Of a DNA stretch of 64,000 nt, positions 8,153-17,257 are shown in pieces. The position numbers and the translations under genes are program-made. The notes below the pieces were generated by a model, which was not told where the DNA came from, searched no databases, and saw nothing but the letters and a program-made list of their open reading frames with translations. Source of the DNA: Mycolicibacterium celeriflavum (GTDB lineage: Bacteria > Actinomycetota > Actinomycetes > Mycobacteriales > Mycobacteriaceae); assembly GCF_010731795.1 (NCBI RefSeq), contig NZ_AP022591.1, forward strand, positions 1,612,001-1,676,000, written 5' to 3'. The first letter of the stretch is position 1. Every line of letters starts with the position of its first letter.

Positions 8153-8395
8153 TTACTGGTCGGTGTCCACCACGTCGACGCGAATACCGCGACCGCCGAT
8201 GCCGGCGACCAGCGTGCGCAGCGCGGTCGCGGTGCGTCCACCTCGCCCGATCACCTTGCCGAGGTCATCGGGATGCACATGCACCTCGACGGTGCGTCCG
8301 CGCCGGTTGGTCACCATGTCGACGCGGACGTCATCGGGGTTGTCGACGATTCCGCGGACCAGGTGTTCGACGGCGTCGACGACGACAGAGCTCAC
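8153..8395 (-). CDS. khpA: KH-domain RNA-binding protein
   Basis: This 80-residue protein is a single KH domain with the RNA-contacting GxxG loop in KVIGRGGRTATALRTL. In other Gram-positives KhpA pairs with KhpB and affects cell division and elongation through RNA binding; that role is inferred here. The GTG start at 8395 lies 8 nt after the rpsP stop. The rpsP-khpA-rimM-trmD order is conserved in actinobacteria. Confidence 0.93.
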   Translation of the reverse strand: MSSVVVDAVEHLVRGIVDNPDDVRVDMVTNRRGRTVEVHVHPDDLGKVIGRGGRTATALRTLVAGIGGRGIRVDVVDTDQ

Positions 8396-8403
8396 GTCTT
8401 TGC

Positions 8404-8994
8404 TCAGCTCTCTGCCGACGAGGGCTCGCCCGAGGAGCCATCAGCCGTGGCGCCGTCGACGGTGGCGTCCGCACCCTCGGCCGCAGGCTCGGACTTGTCT
8501 TTCGCGCCGGACGGGTCGGCGGTCGCCTCGGCCTCGACGGCCTTCTGGTCGGCCTCGCCGCTTGCCTTCTCGTCGGCCTTGTCGGCCTTGTCGGCCTTCT
8601 TGGCGGGCGCCTTCTTCTTCTTGGGCTGCGTGGCCTCGGTGCTCGGGCCGCCCTCGGCCTCGGCCAGCGCCGCGTTGAACAGCTCGAGCTTGCTGGGCTT
8701 GGGCTCCTTGACCTTCAGCGTGCCTTCCCCGCCGGGCAGACCCTTGAACTTCTGCCAGTCGCCGGTGATCTTCAGCAGCGCCAGAACGGGTTCGGTGGGC
8801 TGGGCGCCGACGCCAAGCCAGTACTGCGCGCGCTCCGAGTCGATCTCGATGAGGCTCGGATCTTCCTTCGGGTGATACCGACCGATGACCTCGATCGCAC
8901 GGCCCTGACGGCGGGTGCGGGCATCGGCGACGGCGATGCGGTACTGGGGATTGCGGATTTTGCCAAGCCGAGTGAGCTTGATCTTTACAGCCAT
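8404..8994 (-). CDS. rpsP: 30S ribosomal protein S16 with a long acidic/basic tail
   Basis: The ATG at 8994 ([20 protein letters not shown]) follows an AGGAGAAG ribosome binding site. The first ~80 residues are standard S16 ([43 protein letters not shown]). Residues ~105-196 are a low-complexity tail of Ala, Glu, Lys and Asp ([19 protein letters not shown]). Mycobacterial S16 proteins carry such tails, but this one is long next to the ~80-90 residues of most bacteria. The tail is probably disordered. This is the first gene of the operon. Confidence 0.96.
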   Translation of the reverse strand: MAVKIKLTRLGKIRNPQYRIAVADARTRRQGRAIEVIGRYHPKEDPSLIEIDSERAQYWLGVGAQPTEPVLALLKITGDWQKFKGLPGGEGTLKVKEPKPSKLELFNAALAEAEGGPSTEATQPKKKKAPAKKADKADKADEKASGEADQKAVEAEATADPSGAKDKSEPAAEGADATVDGATADGSSGEPSSAES

Positions 8995-9117
8995 GGTTGA
9001 GCTACTTCTCCTGTGATTGCCACGCTGCAATTCAGCGATCGAGGCGGGTTGCCTCGGCCCGGTTTTGCCTTGCGTGTGTGACCGCCGCAGAGCCGGAGTC
9101 CTGCGGTAGACAGCCGC

Positions 9118-9147
9118 CCATTGTGCCAGAACCCGCCCTACCGGCAA
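9118..9147 (-). promoter_or_regulatory. Candidate rpsP operon promoter
   Basis: Minus-strand TTGCCG (9147-9142) and CACAAT (9125-9120) are 16 nt apart, inside the motif TCTGGCACAATGG (9130-9118) that also occurs upstream of rplS. The mRNA would start near 9113, giving a leader of about 115-120 nt before the S16 ATG. A GC-rich stretch in that leader could fold, but I see no named riboswitch or leader peptide. Confidence 0.5.
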
Positions 9148-9177
9148 AAATCCGGCATTGTCGGCGCTTATTGGGGC

Positions 9178-9227
9178 GTTAGCGGGTTGATCCCATGCAC
9201 CCCTGCGGGGGCAATCAACCCATTAAC
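9178..9227. repeat. Inverted repeat just after a gene stop (arm GTTARYGGGTTGAT)
   Basis: Arms 9178-9191 and 9214-9227 pair with two mismatches around a 22-nt spacer that contains its own small stem (CCCCTGCGGGG). It begins 16 nt beyond the stop of the NTF2-like gene (minus strand), so it may end that transcript. The arm core also occurs in the palindrome after smc at 20211-20255. No U-tract follows. Confidence 0.6.
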
Positions 9228-9242
9228 GGCCTCCTATGGGGC

Positions 9243-9686
9243 TCACACGAGCTTGTCGAAGCACTTCTCCTCGACGCGCCTGCTCATCCGCCAGCCCTCG
9301 GCGGTACGCACGAACTCGTCGACGTACCAGATCCCGACGAAGTAGATCTGGCCCTCCCCGCCCATCACCATCGGGTTGAAGCAGACGGCGCGCGAGGACG
9401 CGGTGTCGCCGGCCGGATCGTAGGAGATGCGTACGTCGACGTTGCCGAGCATGTGGTAGTACGCCGGGAAGTTCGGCAGCACTTCCGTCAGCCAGACCTT
9501 CACCTCCGGGTAACGGCCGTCGATGCCTCCGGTGACGCGGTAGTCGATGTAGGCGTCGGCGGTGAACACCCGGTCGAGGTCGTCGAATCGCTTCTGATCG
9601 ATCGCCGTGGAGTAGTCGATCAGCAGTTGCTGTATTTCCAAGCGGTCCGAAATCTCCTCGAGGCTCAACATGCGTCGATTGAACAC
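9243..9686 (-). CDS. NTF2/SnoaL-like fold protein (Rv2910c-like)
   Basis: This protein of about 142-147 residues has the cone-shaped alpha+beta fold common to SnoaL, steroid isomerase and dehydratase-like proteins (SLEEISDRLEIQQLLIDYSTAIDQKRFDDLDRVFTADAYIDY). That opening is typical of the SnoaL_4 group, whose members bind or turn over small hydrophobic ligands. The substrate is unknown. Two starts are possible: GTG at 9686 and ATG at 9671 (MLSLEEI). The second leaves more room for a promoter opposite the divergent carboxypeptidase start at 9704. Confidence 0.85.
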   Translation of the reverse strand: MFNRRMLSLEEISDRLEIQQLLIDYSTAIDQKRFDDLDRVFTADAYIDYRVTGGIDGRYPEVKVWLTEVLPNFPAYYHMLGNVDVRISYDPAGDTASSRAVCFNPMVMGGEGQIYFVGIWYVDEFVRTAEGWRMSRRVEEKCFDKLV

Positions 9687-9689
9687 GAC

Positions 9690-9695
9690 TAGGCT
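9690..9695 (+). promoter_or_regulatory. Candidate -10 (TAGGCT) for a leaderless dac mRNA
   Basis: TAGGCT fits the mycobacterial TANNNT -10 pattern and lies 8 nt before the ATG at 9704, so transcription would start at or next to the start codon. No Shine-Dalgarno sequence is present. The paralogue downstream has the same arrangement (TACGCT at 10643-10648, ATG at 10657). Confidence 0.4.
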
Positions 9696-9703
9696 GCCTG
9701 CCC

Positions 9704-10582
9704 ATGCGGAAGCTGTTGATCTGCTTGACGACCCTGCTGAGCCTGGTCGCGGCGGGAACCACCGTCGCCGCCGCCGCGCCTATCGGCGTCAACCAACCGT
9801 CGGGATCGGTGCCGATCCCCGACGGGCCCGCGCAGGCGTGGGTGCTCGCCGACATGGACAGTGGCGCCGTGCTGGCCGCACGCGACGAATACGGCCAGTA
9901 CGCGCCCGCAAGCACGATCAAGGTGCTGCTGGCGCTGACAGTGCTCGACGAACTGCCCCTCGACGCCACCGTCGTCGCGAACGAGGCCGACACCCAGGTC
10001 GAATGCAACTGCGCAGGTGTGACGCCCGGCATGGTCTACACGGCGCGCCAACTGCTCGAGGCGCTGCTGCTGGTTTCGGGCAACGACGCGGCCAACACGT
10101 TGGCCACCATGCTCGGCGGCCACGACGTCGCCATCACCAAGATGAACGCCAAGGCCGCGTTGCTCGGCGCGCACGGCACCAACGTGGGCTCGCCGTCGGG
10201 CCTCGACGGCCCCGGTATCGACATGTGGTCGTCGCCGCACGATCTGGCGGTCATCTTCCGCGCCGCGATGGCCAACCCGGTGTTCGCCTCGATCACCGCG
10301 CAGCCGACCGCCGTCTTTCCGACCGAGACCGGCGACAAGGTCCTGGTCAACCAGGACGAGCTGCTCAAGCGGTATCCGGGCACGCTCGGCGGGAAAACCG
10401 GATTCACCGACCGCGCCCAGAAGACCTTCGTCGGCGCCGCCGAACGCAACGGCCGCCGACTGGTCGTCGCGTTGATGTACGGCATGGACAAGCCCGGCCA
10501 GCCGACATACTGGGATCAGGCCGCGAGCCTGTTCGACTGGGGTTTCGCGCTCAGCCCGGGAGCCAGTATCGGCACGCTGTGA
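9704..10582 (+). CDS. D-alanyl-D-alanine carboxypeptidase (DacB-type, S11 family)
   Basis: It trims the terminal D-Ala of peptidoglycan stem peptides in the cell wall. This 292-residue exported protein has a signal peptide cleaved near AAAAP (residues 22-26). The penicillin-binding triad is intact: S70-T-I-K73, S125-G-N, and K231-T-G. The context (Rv2911-like, after the Rv2910c-like gene) matches the M. tuberculosis dacB2 locus, but which of the two paralogues here is the direct orthologue is unclear. The short length means it lacks the C-terminal membrane anchor of DacA types. Confidence 0.93.
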   Translation: MRKLLICLTTLLSLVAAGTTVAAAAPIGVNQPSGSVPIPDGPAQAWVLADMDSGAVLAARDEYGQYAPASTIKVLLALTVLDELPLDATVVANEADTQVECNCAGVTPGMVYTARQLLEALLLVSGNDAANTLATMLGGHDVAITKMNAKAALLGAHGTNVGSPSGLDGPGIDMWSSPHDLAVIFRAAMANPVFASITAQPTAVFPTETGDKVLVNQDELLKRYPGTLGGKTGFTDRAQKTFVGAAERNGRRLVVALMYGMDKPGQPTYWDQAASLFDWGFALSPGASIGTL

Positions 10583-10642
10583 CCGCCTCCTTGAGTTGCT
10601 GAATCGCAACGCATCCGAGACCGGGACGGGGAACGCGGGCGA

Positions 10643-10648
10643 TACGCT
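10643..10648 (+). promoter_or_regulatory. Candidate -10 (TACGCT) for the second dac gene
   Basis: TACGCT fits TANNNT and lies 8 nt before the ATG at 10657. With no ribosome binding site in between, a leaderless mRNA is predicted. The second gene may therefore have its own promoter even though only 74 nt separate it from the first. Confidence 0.35.
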
Positions 10649-10656
10649 CGGCGGCC

Positions 10657-11490
10657 ATGCGAGGCATGTTGGCTGCGTTGGCCATCGCGCTGACAGCGGC
10701 CATCGGCGTCGCTGCACCGGCGTCCGCCCAGCCGGGAAGTGAACCGTCGGGCGCCGTCGCGCTGCCGGACGGACCGGCGCAGTCCTGGTTGCTCGCCGAC
10801 CTCGATTCCGGCCGGATCCTTGCTTCACGCAACCCCCATGAGCCGCACGCGCCCGCGAGCACCATCAAGGCGCTGCTCGCCATGGTCGTGCTCGACCAGC
10901 TTCCGCTCAACGGGGTGATCCGGGCCAGTCCGGCGGCCGCCGACGTCGAATGTTCCTGTGCGGGAGTGAAAGCGGGACGGGCTTACACGGTGCGTCAACT
11001 GCTCGACGGGCTGATGCTGGTGTCGGGCAACGACGCCGCCAATGTGCTTGCCGACGGTCTCGGCGGCTATCGAGTCGCGGTCGCGAAGATGAACGCCAAG
11101 GCGTCGGGCCTGGGGGCGCGCAACACCCGAGCCTCATCCCCGTCGGGACTGGACGATCCTGGAATGGAGTCGGTCACCACGGCCAACGACCTCGCGATGA
11201 TCTACCGTCAAGCGCTGCGGTATCCCGCGTTCGCCGCGATCGTGCGCCAGCCGTCGTCGCTGTTTCCGACCGACGACGGCCCGAAGACCATCACGAACCA
11301 GAACGAGTTGCTCAAGAGGTATCCGGGCACGCTCGTCGGCAAGACCGGCTACACAAACCTGGCCCGCGACACGTTCGTCGCCGCCGCACAACGCAACGGT
11401 CGCCGACTCGTGGTCGCGCAGTTGTACGGCAACGGCGACCTCTACGGCCAGGCAATCGACCTCTTCGACTGGGGCTTCGCCCACCCCTGA
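10657..11490 (+). CDS. D-alanyl-D-alanine carboxypeptidase, tandem paralogue
   Basis: This 277-residue S11 peptidase has a signal peptide (cleavage near APASAQ) and an intact triad: S68-T-I-K71, S123-G-N and K229-T-G. It is clearly a tandem duplicate of the gene before it. They share DGPAQ(A/S)W.LAD.DSG, the paired cysteines ECxCAG, SPSGLD and ELLKRYPGTL.GKTG. M. tuberculosis has one such gene at this position as far as I recall, so this is an expansion or a loss on the other lineage. Confidence 0.92.
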   Translation: MRGMLAALAIALTAAIGVAAPASAQPGSEPSGAVALPDGPAQSWLLADLDSGRILASRNPHEPHAPASTIKALLAMVVLDQLPLNGVIRASPAAADVECSCAGVKAGRAYTVRQLLDGLMLVSGNDAANVLADGLGGYRVAVAKMNAKASGLGARNTRASSPSGLDDPGMESVTTANDLAMIYRQALRYPAFAAIVRQPSSLFPTDDGPKTITNQNELLKRYPGTLVGKTGYTNLARDTFVAAAQRNGRRLVVAQLYGNGDLYGQAIDLFDWGFAHP

Positions 11491-11515
11491 GTTTCCTTGC
11501 CCAGTTGCCTAGTTG

Positions 11516-11642
11516 CGCGAGCGTGCGTGTCTGCACCCGACACACCGCAAATCTTCAGCGCTGCACGCACTTTCACGTGCGACGAGCGTGCGCAACTGCA
11601 GGAATTGCCGCGGTGTGTCGGGTGCAGACACGCGCGCTCGCG
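11516..11642. repeat. Large inverted repeat between convergent genes
   Basis: Arms 11517-11548 and 11610-11641 are complementary at 31 of 32 positions (one further base pairs outside each arm). The 61-nt spacer itself contains GTGCG/CGCAC-type partial repeats. The element fills the space between the end of the second dac gene and the end of the amidohydrolase gene, so it could act as a two-way terminator. Its perfection over 32 bp is more than a terminator needs and suggests an interspersed repeat or miniature mobile element. Confidence 0.85.
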
Positions 11643-11657
11643 GTAATGGGCTCGCGG

Positions 11658-12743
11658 CTAGGGGAAGGTGCGGCCGCGCAGGATGACGAGATCCGGGTGG
11701 TTGACGACGGAGGCGCCGAGCCGCGGATCGTCGGCGTAGCACACCAGGTCTGCGGGTGCTCCGTGCTCGAGACTCGGCCGGCCCAGCCAGTCGCGGGCGC
11801 TCCAGCAGGCAGCACCCAACGCGTCGGTGGCACTCATGCCGATGCTTTTGAGCGCGTCGATCTCATCGGCGATCCGACCGTGGGCAACCATGCTGCCAGC
11901 GTCGGTGCCGGCGTAGATCGGCACGCCCGCCTCACGGGCGGCGGCAATCCGCGACGCACACCGCTCGTAGAGATCGCGCATATGACGGGCATATGTCGGG
12001 AATTTGGCGGCGCCGTCGGCGATGCCCGGAAAGTTCTCGATGTTGATCAGCGTCGGCACCAGTGCAGTGCCGTGCTCGACCATCAGGTCGATGGTGTCGT
12101 CGGTCAGCCCGGTGCCGTGCTCGATGCAATCGATACCGGCTTTGATCAACCCCGGTAGGGCGTCCTCGCCAAACACATGGGCGGTCACGCGGGCACCGTT
12201 GTCATGGGCGGCATCGATTGCGGCCTCGAGCACGTCGTCGGACCACAGCGGTGCCAGATCGCCGACCTCCCGGTCGATCCAGTCGCCGACGAGCTTGACC
12301 CAGCCGTCACCGAACCGCGCCTGCTCGGCCACCGCGGCCGGCAGCGCGGATTCGTCTTCGAGTTCGACCGCGAATCCACGCTGGTAGCGCTTCGGCCTGG
12401 CGAGGTGGCGCCCGGCCCGGATGATCTCGGGCAGCTCGTCGTGGTCGGCGAGGCTGCGGGTGTCGACGGGCGATCCGCAGTCGCGCAGCAGCAGCGCACC
12501 CGCATCGCGTTCGACCTCGGCCTGCTCGATGCAGTCGTCGAGGTTGTCGAGCGGGCCGTGCGCACCGAGTCCGACGTGGCAGTGCGCATCGACGAGTCCG
12601 GGGAGTATCCAGCCGTCGGCCCGGTCAGCGCCGAAGACGGTCTGCGCACCGCTCACCGGTTCGGCGCTCAGCACACCGTCGACGATCCACCACTCCACGG
12701 GCTCTTCGTCGGGAAGTCCCCGACCGCGCACATGGAGTCGCAT
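11658..12743 (-). CDS. Amidohydrolase-family metal hydrolase (Rv2915c-like)
   Basis: This 361-residue TIM-barrel hydrolase has metal ligands H54 and H56 (VDAHCHVG), a probable carboxylated lysine K149 (GWVKLVGDW), H188 (VTAHVFG), H208 (CIEHGTG) and D280 (YAGTDAGS). This full set points to an active binuclear enzyme of the imidazolonepropionase/prolidase-like branch. The substrate cannot be told from the sequence. It begins 2 nt after the ffh stop, so it is likely cotranscribed, although the functional link is not obvious. Confidence 0.9.
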   Translation of the reverse strand: MRLHVRGRGLPDEEPVEWWIVDGVLSAEPVSGAQTVFGADRADGWILPGLVDAHCHVGLGAHGPLDNLDDCIEQAEVERDAGALLLRDCGSPVDTRSLADHDELPEIIRAGRHLARPKRYQRGFAVELEDESALPAAVAEQARFGDGWVKLVGDWIDREVGDLAPLWSDDVLEAAIDAAHDNGARVTAHVFGEDALPGLIKAGIDCIEHGTGLTDDTIDLMVEHGTALVPTLINIENFPGIADGAAKFPTYARHMRDLYERCASRIAAAREAGVPIYAGTDAGSMVAHGRIADEIDALKSIGMSATDALGAACWSARDWLGRPSLEHGAPADLVCYADDPRLGASVVNHPDLVILRGRTFP

Positions 12744-12745
12744 CC

Positions 12746-14314
12746 CTAGTTCTGGCCCGGGAACTTCAGCTTGGACAGGTCGATGTCGGCCAGCCCCGGT
12801 GGGAGCTCGTCTAGGCCCTTGGGCATATCGGACAGATCGGGAAACCCCGCGGGCATCCCCGGCATTCCTGCGCCGAGCGGATTGCGCGCCTTCGGCGGCG
12901 TCGGTCCGCTGCCTTTCTTGCGGCCCTTCTGCCCCTTCTTACCCTTCTTGCCCTTGCGGTTGGATGGCTTGCGGCCGAACGGCATTCCCATCTGCCCGGC
13001 CATCTGCGACATCATCTTGCGGGCTTCGAAGAACCGCTCGACAAGCTGGTTCACCTCGCCGACCGTCACACCGGAGCCGTTGGCGATGCGAAGCCGGCGC
13101 GAGCCGTTGATGATCTTGGGATCGGCGCGCTCCTCGGGTGTCATGCCGCGGATGATCGCCTGCAGGCGATCGAGTTGCTTGTCGTCGACGGCGGCCAGCG
13201 CATCCTTCATCTGGCCCGCGCCGGGCAGCATGCCCAGCAGGTTCCCGATCGGGCCCATCTTGCGGATCGCCAGCATCTGCTCGAGGAAGTCTTCCAGCGT
13301 CAGCTCGCCGCTGCCGATCTTGGCGGCCGCCGCCTCGGCTTGCTGGGCGTCGAAGACCTGCTCGGCCTGCTCGATCAACGACAGCACGTCGCCCATGCCG
13401 AGGATGCGACTGGCCATCCGATCGGGGTGGAAGACGTCGAAGTCCTCGAGCTTCTCTCCGCTCGAGGCGAACAGGATCGGCACACCGGTGATCTCGCGGA
13501 CCGACAGCGCGGCCCCGCCGCGGGCGTCGCCGTCGAGCTTGGTCAGCACGACGCCGGTGAAGCCCACGCCCTCGCGGAACGCCTCGGCGGTCGTGACGGC
13601 GTCCTGGCCGATCATCGCGTCCAGCACGAAGATCACTTCGTCCGGGTCGACGGCCTGCTTGATCGCGGCGGCCTGACCCATCAGCTCGTCGTCGATACCG
13701 AGGCGACCCGCGGTGTCGACGACGACCACGTCGAAATGCTTGGCCCTGGCCTCGGCGAGACCGGCGGCGGCAACCGCGACCGGATCACCGGGCGCCGATC
13801 CGCCGCTGCCCTCGGGCCCGACGCCGGGGTGCGGCGCGAAGACCGCGACGCCGGCACGCTCGCCCACGATCTGCAGCTGACTCACGGCCCCGGGCCGCTG
13901 CAGGTCGCACGCCACAAGAAGGGGCGTATGTCCTTGCCCACGAAGCCATTTCGCGAGCTTTCCGGCCAAGGTCGTCTTACCGGAGCCTTGCAGACCGGCC
14001 AGCATGATCACGGTCGGCGGAGTCTTGGCGAACGCCAGCGTGCGGGTCTCCCCGCCGAGGATGCCGATCAGTTCCTCGTTGACGATCTTGACGACCTGCT
14101 GGGCCGGGTTGAGGGCACCGGACACCTCGGCGCCGCGGGCACGCTCCTTGATGCGGTTGACGAAAGCGCGCACGACGGGCAGCGACACGTCGGCTTCCAG
14201 CAACGCCAACCGGATCTCACGGGTGGTCGCATCGATATCGGCGTCGGTCAGCCGCCCCTTGCCGCGCAGCCCCTGCAGGGCGCCGGTCAACCGGTCGGAC
14301 AGGGATTCAAACAC
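12746..14314 (-). CDS. ffh: Signal recognition particle protein Ffh
   Basis: This GTPase binds 4.5S RNA and signal peptides and delivers ribosomes to FtsY at the membrane. The 522 residues show the N domain, then the G domain with the P-loop GLQGSGKTT, DTAGR and TKLDGDARGG. The methionine-rich M domain (KMMSQMAGQMGMPFGRK) is followed by a Lys-rich and Pro/Gly-rich tail. An insertion of ~15 Gly/Pro residues (HPGVGPEGSGGSAPGD) interrupts the G domain after the GERAGV strand. The start is GTG at 14314. Confidence 0.97.
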   Translation of the reverse strand: MFESLSDRLTGALQGLRGKGRLTDADIDATTREIRLALLEADVSLPVVRAFVNRIKERARGAEVSGALNPAQQVVKIVNEELIGILGGETRTLAFAKTPPTVIMLAGLQGSGKTTLAGKLAKWLRGQGHTPLLVACDLQRPGAVSQLQIVGERAGVAVFAPHPGVGPEGSGGSAPGDPVAVAAAGLAEARAKHFDVVVVDTAGRLGIDDELMGQAAAIKQAVDPDEVIFVLDAMIGQDAVTTAEAFREGVGFTGVVLTKLDGDARGGAALSVREITGVPILFASSGEKLEDFDVFHPDRMASRILGMGDVLSLIEQAEQVFDAQQAEAAAAKIGSGELTLEDFLEQMLAIRKMGPIGNLLGMLPGAGQMKDALAAVDDKQLDRLQAIIRGMTPEERADPKIINGSRRLRIANGSGVTVGEVNQLVERFFEARKMMSQMAGQMGMPFGRKPSNRKGKKGKKGQKGRKKGSGPTPPKARNPLGAGMPGMPAGFPDLSDMPKGLDELPPGLADIDLSKLKFPGQN

Positions 14315-14335
14315 TTAAGCCTCCTGCGGCCTAGC

Positions 14336-16804
14336 CTAACTGGCCTCGGAGACCGCCTTGGCGGGCGGCGGCGCCGGCAGCACCGTGTACAGGTCACGCT
14401 CGATCTCGTCGCGAACGGCCGGGCCGGCGGTGATGCCGAACACGTCCACGACCGAGGAGCCCAGCGTGGTCACCTTCGCCCAGGCGATGTCGACGCCATC
14501 GCGCTCGAACACCGCGGTGAGCCTCGCCAGCAGACCGGCGCGGTCGGTACTTCGGATCTGCACGATCAGCTCGCCCGGGTGCGCGCCCTCCGACCACAGG
14601 ATGCGCGGTGGAGCGGTGACGTGATTGATCGGGACGGCCGCCAACACCTCACCCGCACGGGCGGTGCCGTGCTGCGCGGCGTCGCGATCACGACGATCGA
14701 GCGAGTCGAGGACGTCGAGTTCGCCGTCGAGGGCGAGGATGAACTGCTGACGCAGCAGCTCGCCGGCCGGTGGGGAGCCGAAATGCGGTGAGACGACGAA
14801 CGTGTTGATCGCCGAGCCCTCGTGACCGTTGACCGACGCCGAGTGCACCCGCAGCGAATTGAGCGCCAGCACGCCGGCCGCCTTCGACAGCAGCCCCCGT
14901 CTGTCCGGCGCGATGATTGTGACGTTGTAGATGTGCGGGCTGTCCACAGGCGTCAACTCGACGTGCACACCGACCTCGGCTGCCAGCGAAAGATACCGCG
15001 GATCAATGGGATCCGGTTCGGGCAGCGGCTCGCCGGCCATCACCATCTTGCACCGGTGGACCAGGTCGCCGATCAGCGACGCCTTCCAGTCGCCCCAGAC
15101 GCCGGGCCCCGTCGCCAGCGAATCCGCTTCGGCGAGCACGTGCAGCAATTCCAGCAGCACGGCGTCGCCGTCGAGGGCGTCCACCACCGACGCGATCGTG
15201 TTCGGGTCTTGCAGGTCGCGCCGCGTCGCGGTGTGCGGCAACAGAAGATGATGGCGTACAACTTTTGACAACACCTCGACGTCCGAGGGCCACAGGCCCA
15301 GTCGGGTGCCAATCTGGGTGGCCAACTCGGCACCGATGACGCTGTGATCACCGCCGCGTCCCTTGCCGATGTCGTGGCACAGCGCGCCGAGCATCAACAG
15401 GTCGGGGCGGGACACCCGCGTGGTGAAAGCGCTTGCCCGGGAGACTGTTTCGACAAGATGCCGGTCGACGGTCCAGATGTGCACGACGTCACGCGGCGGG
15501 AGGTCACGGACCGCACCCCACTCCGGGAACAGCCGGCCCCACAGACCGGTGCGGTCCAGCGCCTCGATCGTGGCGACCGCCGACGGCCCCGCGGCGAGCA
15601 TCACCAGCAGGTCCTTCAGGGCCTGCCGCGGCCACGGTGTGCGGAGCTCGGGCGCAGCCTCGGCGAGCCGGGCCAGCGTGGACGCGGCCATGGGCAGCCC
15701 GGTGGTCGCCGAAGCGGCTGCCACCCGCAGGATCAGGCCTGGATCGCGTTCGGGACGGGCGTCGCGCGCGAGGATCACCTCGCCGCCGAACTCGATGACG
15801 CCCTCGTCGAGGGGGCGGCGGGTGGGGCGGCGCAGCGACGCGAGTCCGCGGCGGGGCAGCGCGTTCGCCGCGGTGCGGACACCGGCGTCGACGTAGAAGC
15901 TGATGGTGCGTGCGGCGTCGGACAGCGTGCGTGCCAGATCGAAGCGGTCCCCGATGTGCAGTGCTGCGCCGATCTCGTCGGCATGCTGGGCCAGCAGCAG
16001 GTCGCGGCCGCGCCCGGCGACCCTGTGCAGTTCGGTCCGAACGTTGAGCAACGCCAGATGGGCCTCCCCCAGCGTTCCGAGCGGCGAGGCCGAGGTCCGG
16101 TTGGGGTACACATCGGTCAGCTGGGCGATCGCCAGCGCATTGAGCAATTGCACGTCGCGCAGACCGCCACGACCACACTTGAGATCCGGCTCGGCACGGT
16201 GCGCGATCTCACCGCTGCGCTGCCAGCGCGCTCGGGTGTGTTCGACGAGTTCGTCGAAGCGCGAGGCGATTCCGGTGCGCCACTGCCGGCGGGCGCCCCC
16301 GATCAGCAACGTCGACAGGTCCGCATCACCCGCGATGTGCCGGGCTTCCAACATTGCCAGGCCCGCCGAGATGTCCTCACCGCCCACCTTCAGCGCTTCC
16401 GGCACCGTCCGCACACTGTGGTCGAGACGAATGTTCGCGTCCCACAACGGGTACCACAACAGCTCCGCAACCTGCCCGACCACGTCGGGAGGCATGTTGT
16501 CGTGCAACAGGGTCAGGTCGAGGTCGGAGTACGGCACGAACTCACCCCGGCCCAGGCCGCCGGTCGCGACGATGGCGAAGCCGCTGGTGGGTGTGATGCC
16601 GACCTCGGCGGCCTTCGTCGTGAGCCAGAATTCGTACAGATCCTGCAGCGCCTGCCGCAGGGCTGCCGAATCCAATTGGCGGGCAGTGCCTGCCAACAAT
16701 TGCTTACTCGCGGCGGCGAGGTCGGTCGCCGGCCGAGACGAGCCCGCCGCCGGTGCCACCCATCGGGGCACACCGGTGGCGGGATCGCGTTTCTGCTCAG
16801 GCAT
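14336..16804 (-). CDS. glnD: [Protein-PII] uridylyltransferase GlnD
   Basis: GlnD senses glutamine and modifies PII on Tyr51; in actinobacteria this is adenylylation rather than uridylylation. Domains in order are the nucleotidyltransferase ([19 protein letters not shown]), an HD phosphohydrolase ([17 protein letters not shown]), and two C-terminal ACT domains. I prefer the ATG at 16804 (MPEQKRDP), 9 nt after GGGAG; a GTG at 16813 is the alternative. It is the last gene of amt-glnB-glnD. Confidence 0.95.
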   Translation of the reverse strand: MPEQKRDPATGVPRWVAPAAGSSRPATDLAAASKQLLAGTARQLDSAALRQALQDLYEFWLTTKAAEVGITPTSGFAIVATGGLGRGEFVPYSDLDLTLLHDNMPPDVVGQVAELLWYPLWDANIRLDHSVRTVPEALKVGGEDISAGLAMLEARHIAGDADLSTLLIGGARRQWRTGIASRFDELVEHTRARWQRSGEIAHRAEPDLKCGRGGLRDVQLLNALAIAQLTDVYPNRTSASPLGTLGEAHLALLNVRTELHRVAGRGRDLLLAQHADEIGAALHIGDRFDLARTLSDAARTISFYVDAGVRTAANALPRRGLASLRRPTRRPLDEGVIEFGGEVILARDARPERDPGLILRVAAASATTGLPMAASTLARLAEAAPELRTPWPRQALKDLLVMLAAGPSAVATIEALDRTGLWGRLFPEWGAVRDLPPRDVVHIWTVDRHLVETVSRASAFTTRVSRPDLLMLGALCHDIGKGRGGDHSVIGAELATQIGTRLGLWPSDVEVLSKVVRHHLLLPHTATRRDLQDPNTIASVVDALDGDAVLLELLHVLAEADSLATGPGVWGDWKASLIGDLVHRCKMVMAGEPLPEPDPIDPRYLSLAAEVGVHVELTPVDSPHIYNVTIIAPDRRGLLSKAAGVLALNSLRVHSASVNGHEGSAINTFVVSPHFGSPPAGELLRQQFILALDGELDVLDSLDRRDRDAAQHGTARAGEVLAAVPINHVTAPPRILWSEGAHPGELIVQIRSTDRAGLLARLTAVFERDGVDIAWAKVTTLGSSVVDVFGITAGPAVRDEIERDLYTVLPAPPPAKAVSEAS

Positions 16805-16885
16805 CTCGTCCACTCCCGCCCTGTCGAGAACTGCTCACGGTGTGATCGGTCGGTTGGGAGACGAACTCTCAGTTCTTCAAGCGGC

Positions 16886-17257
<372 letters not shown>

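Noticed and set aside
8995..9117. Riboswitch or leader peptide in the rpsP leader
   Set aside because: GC-rich and foldable, but it matches no structure or small coding frame that I can defend.
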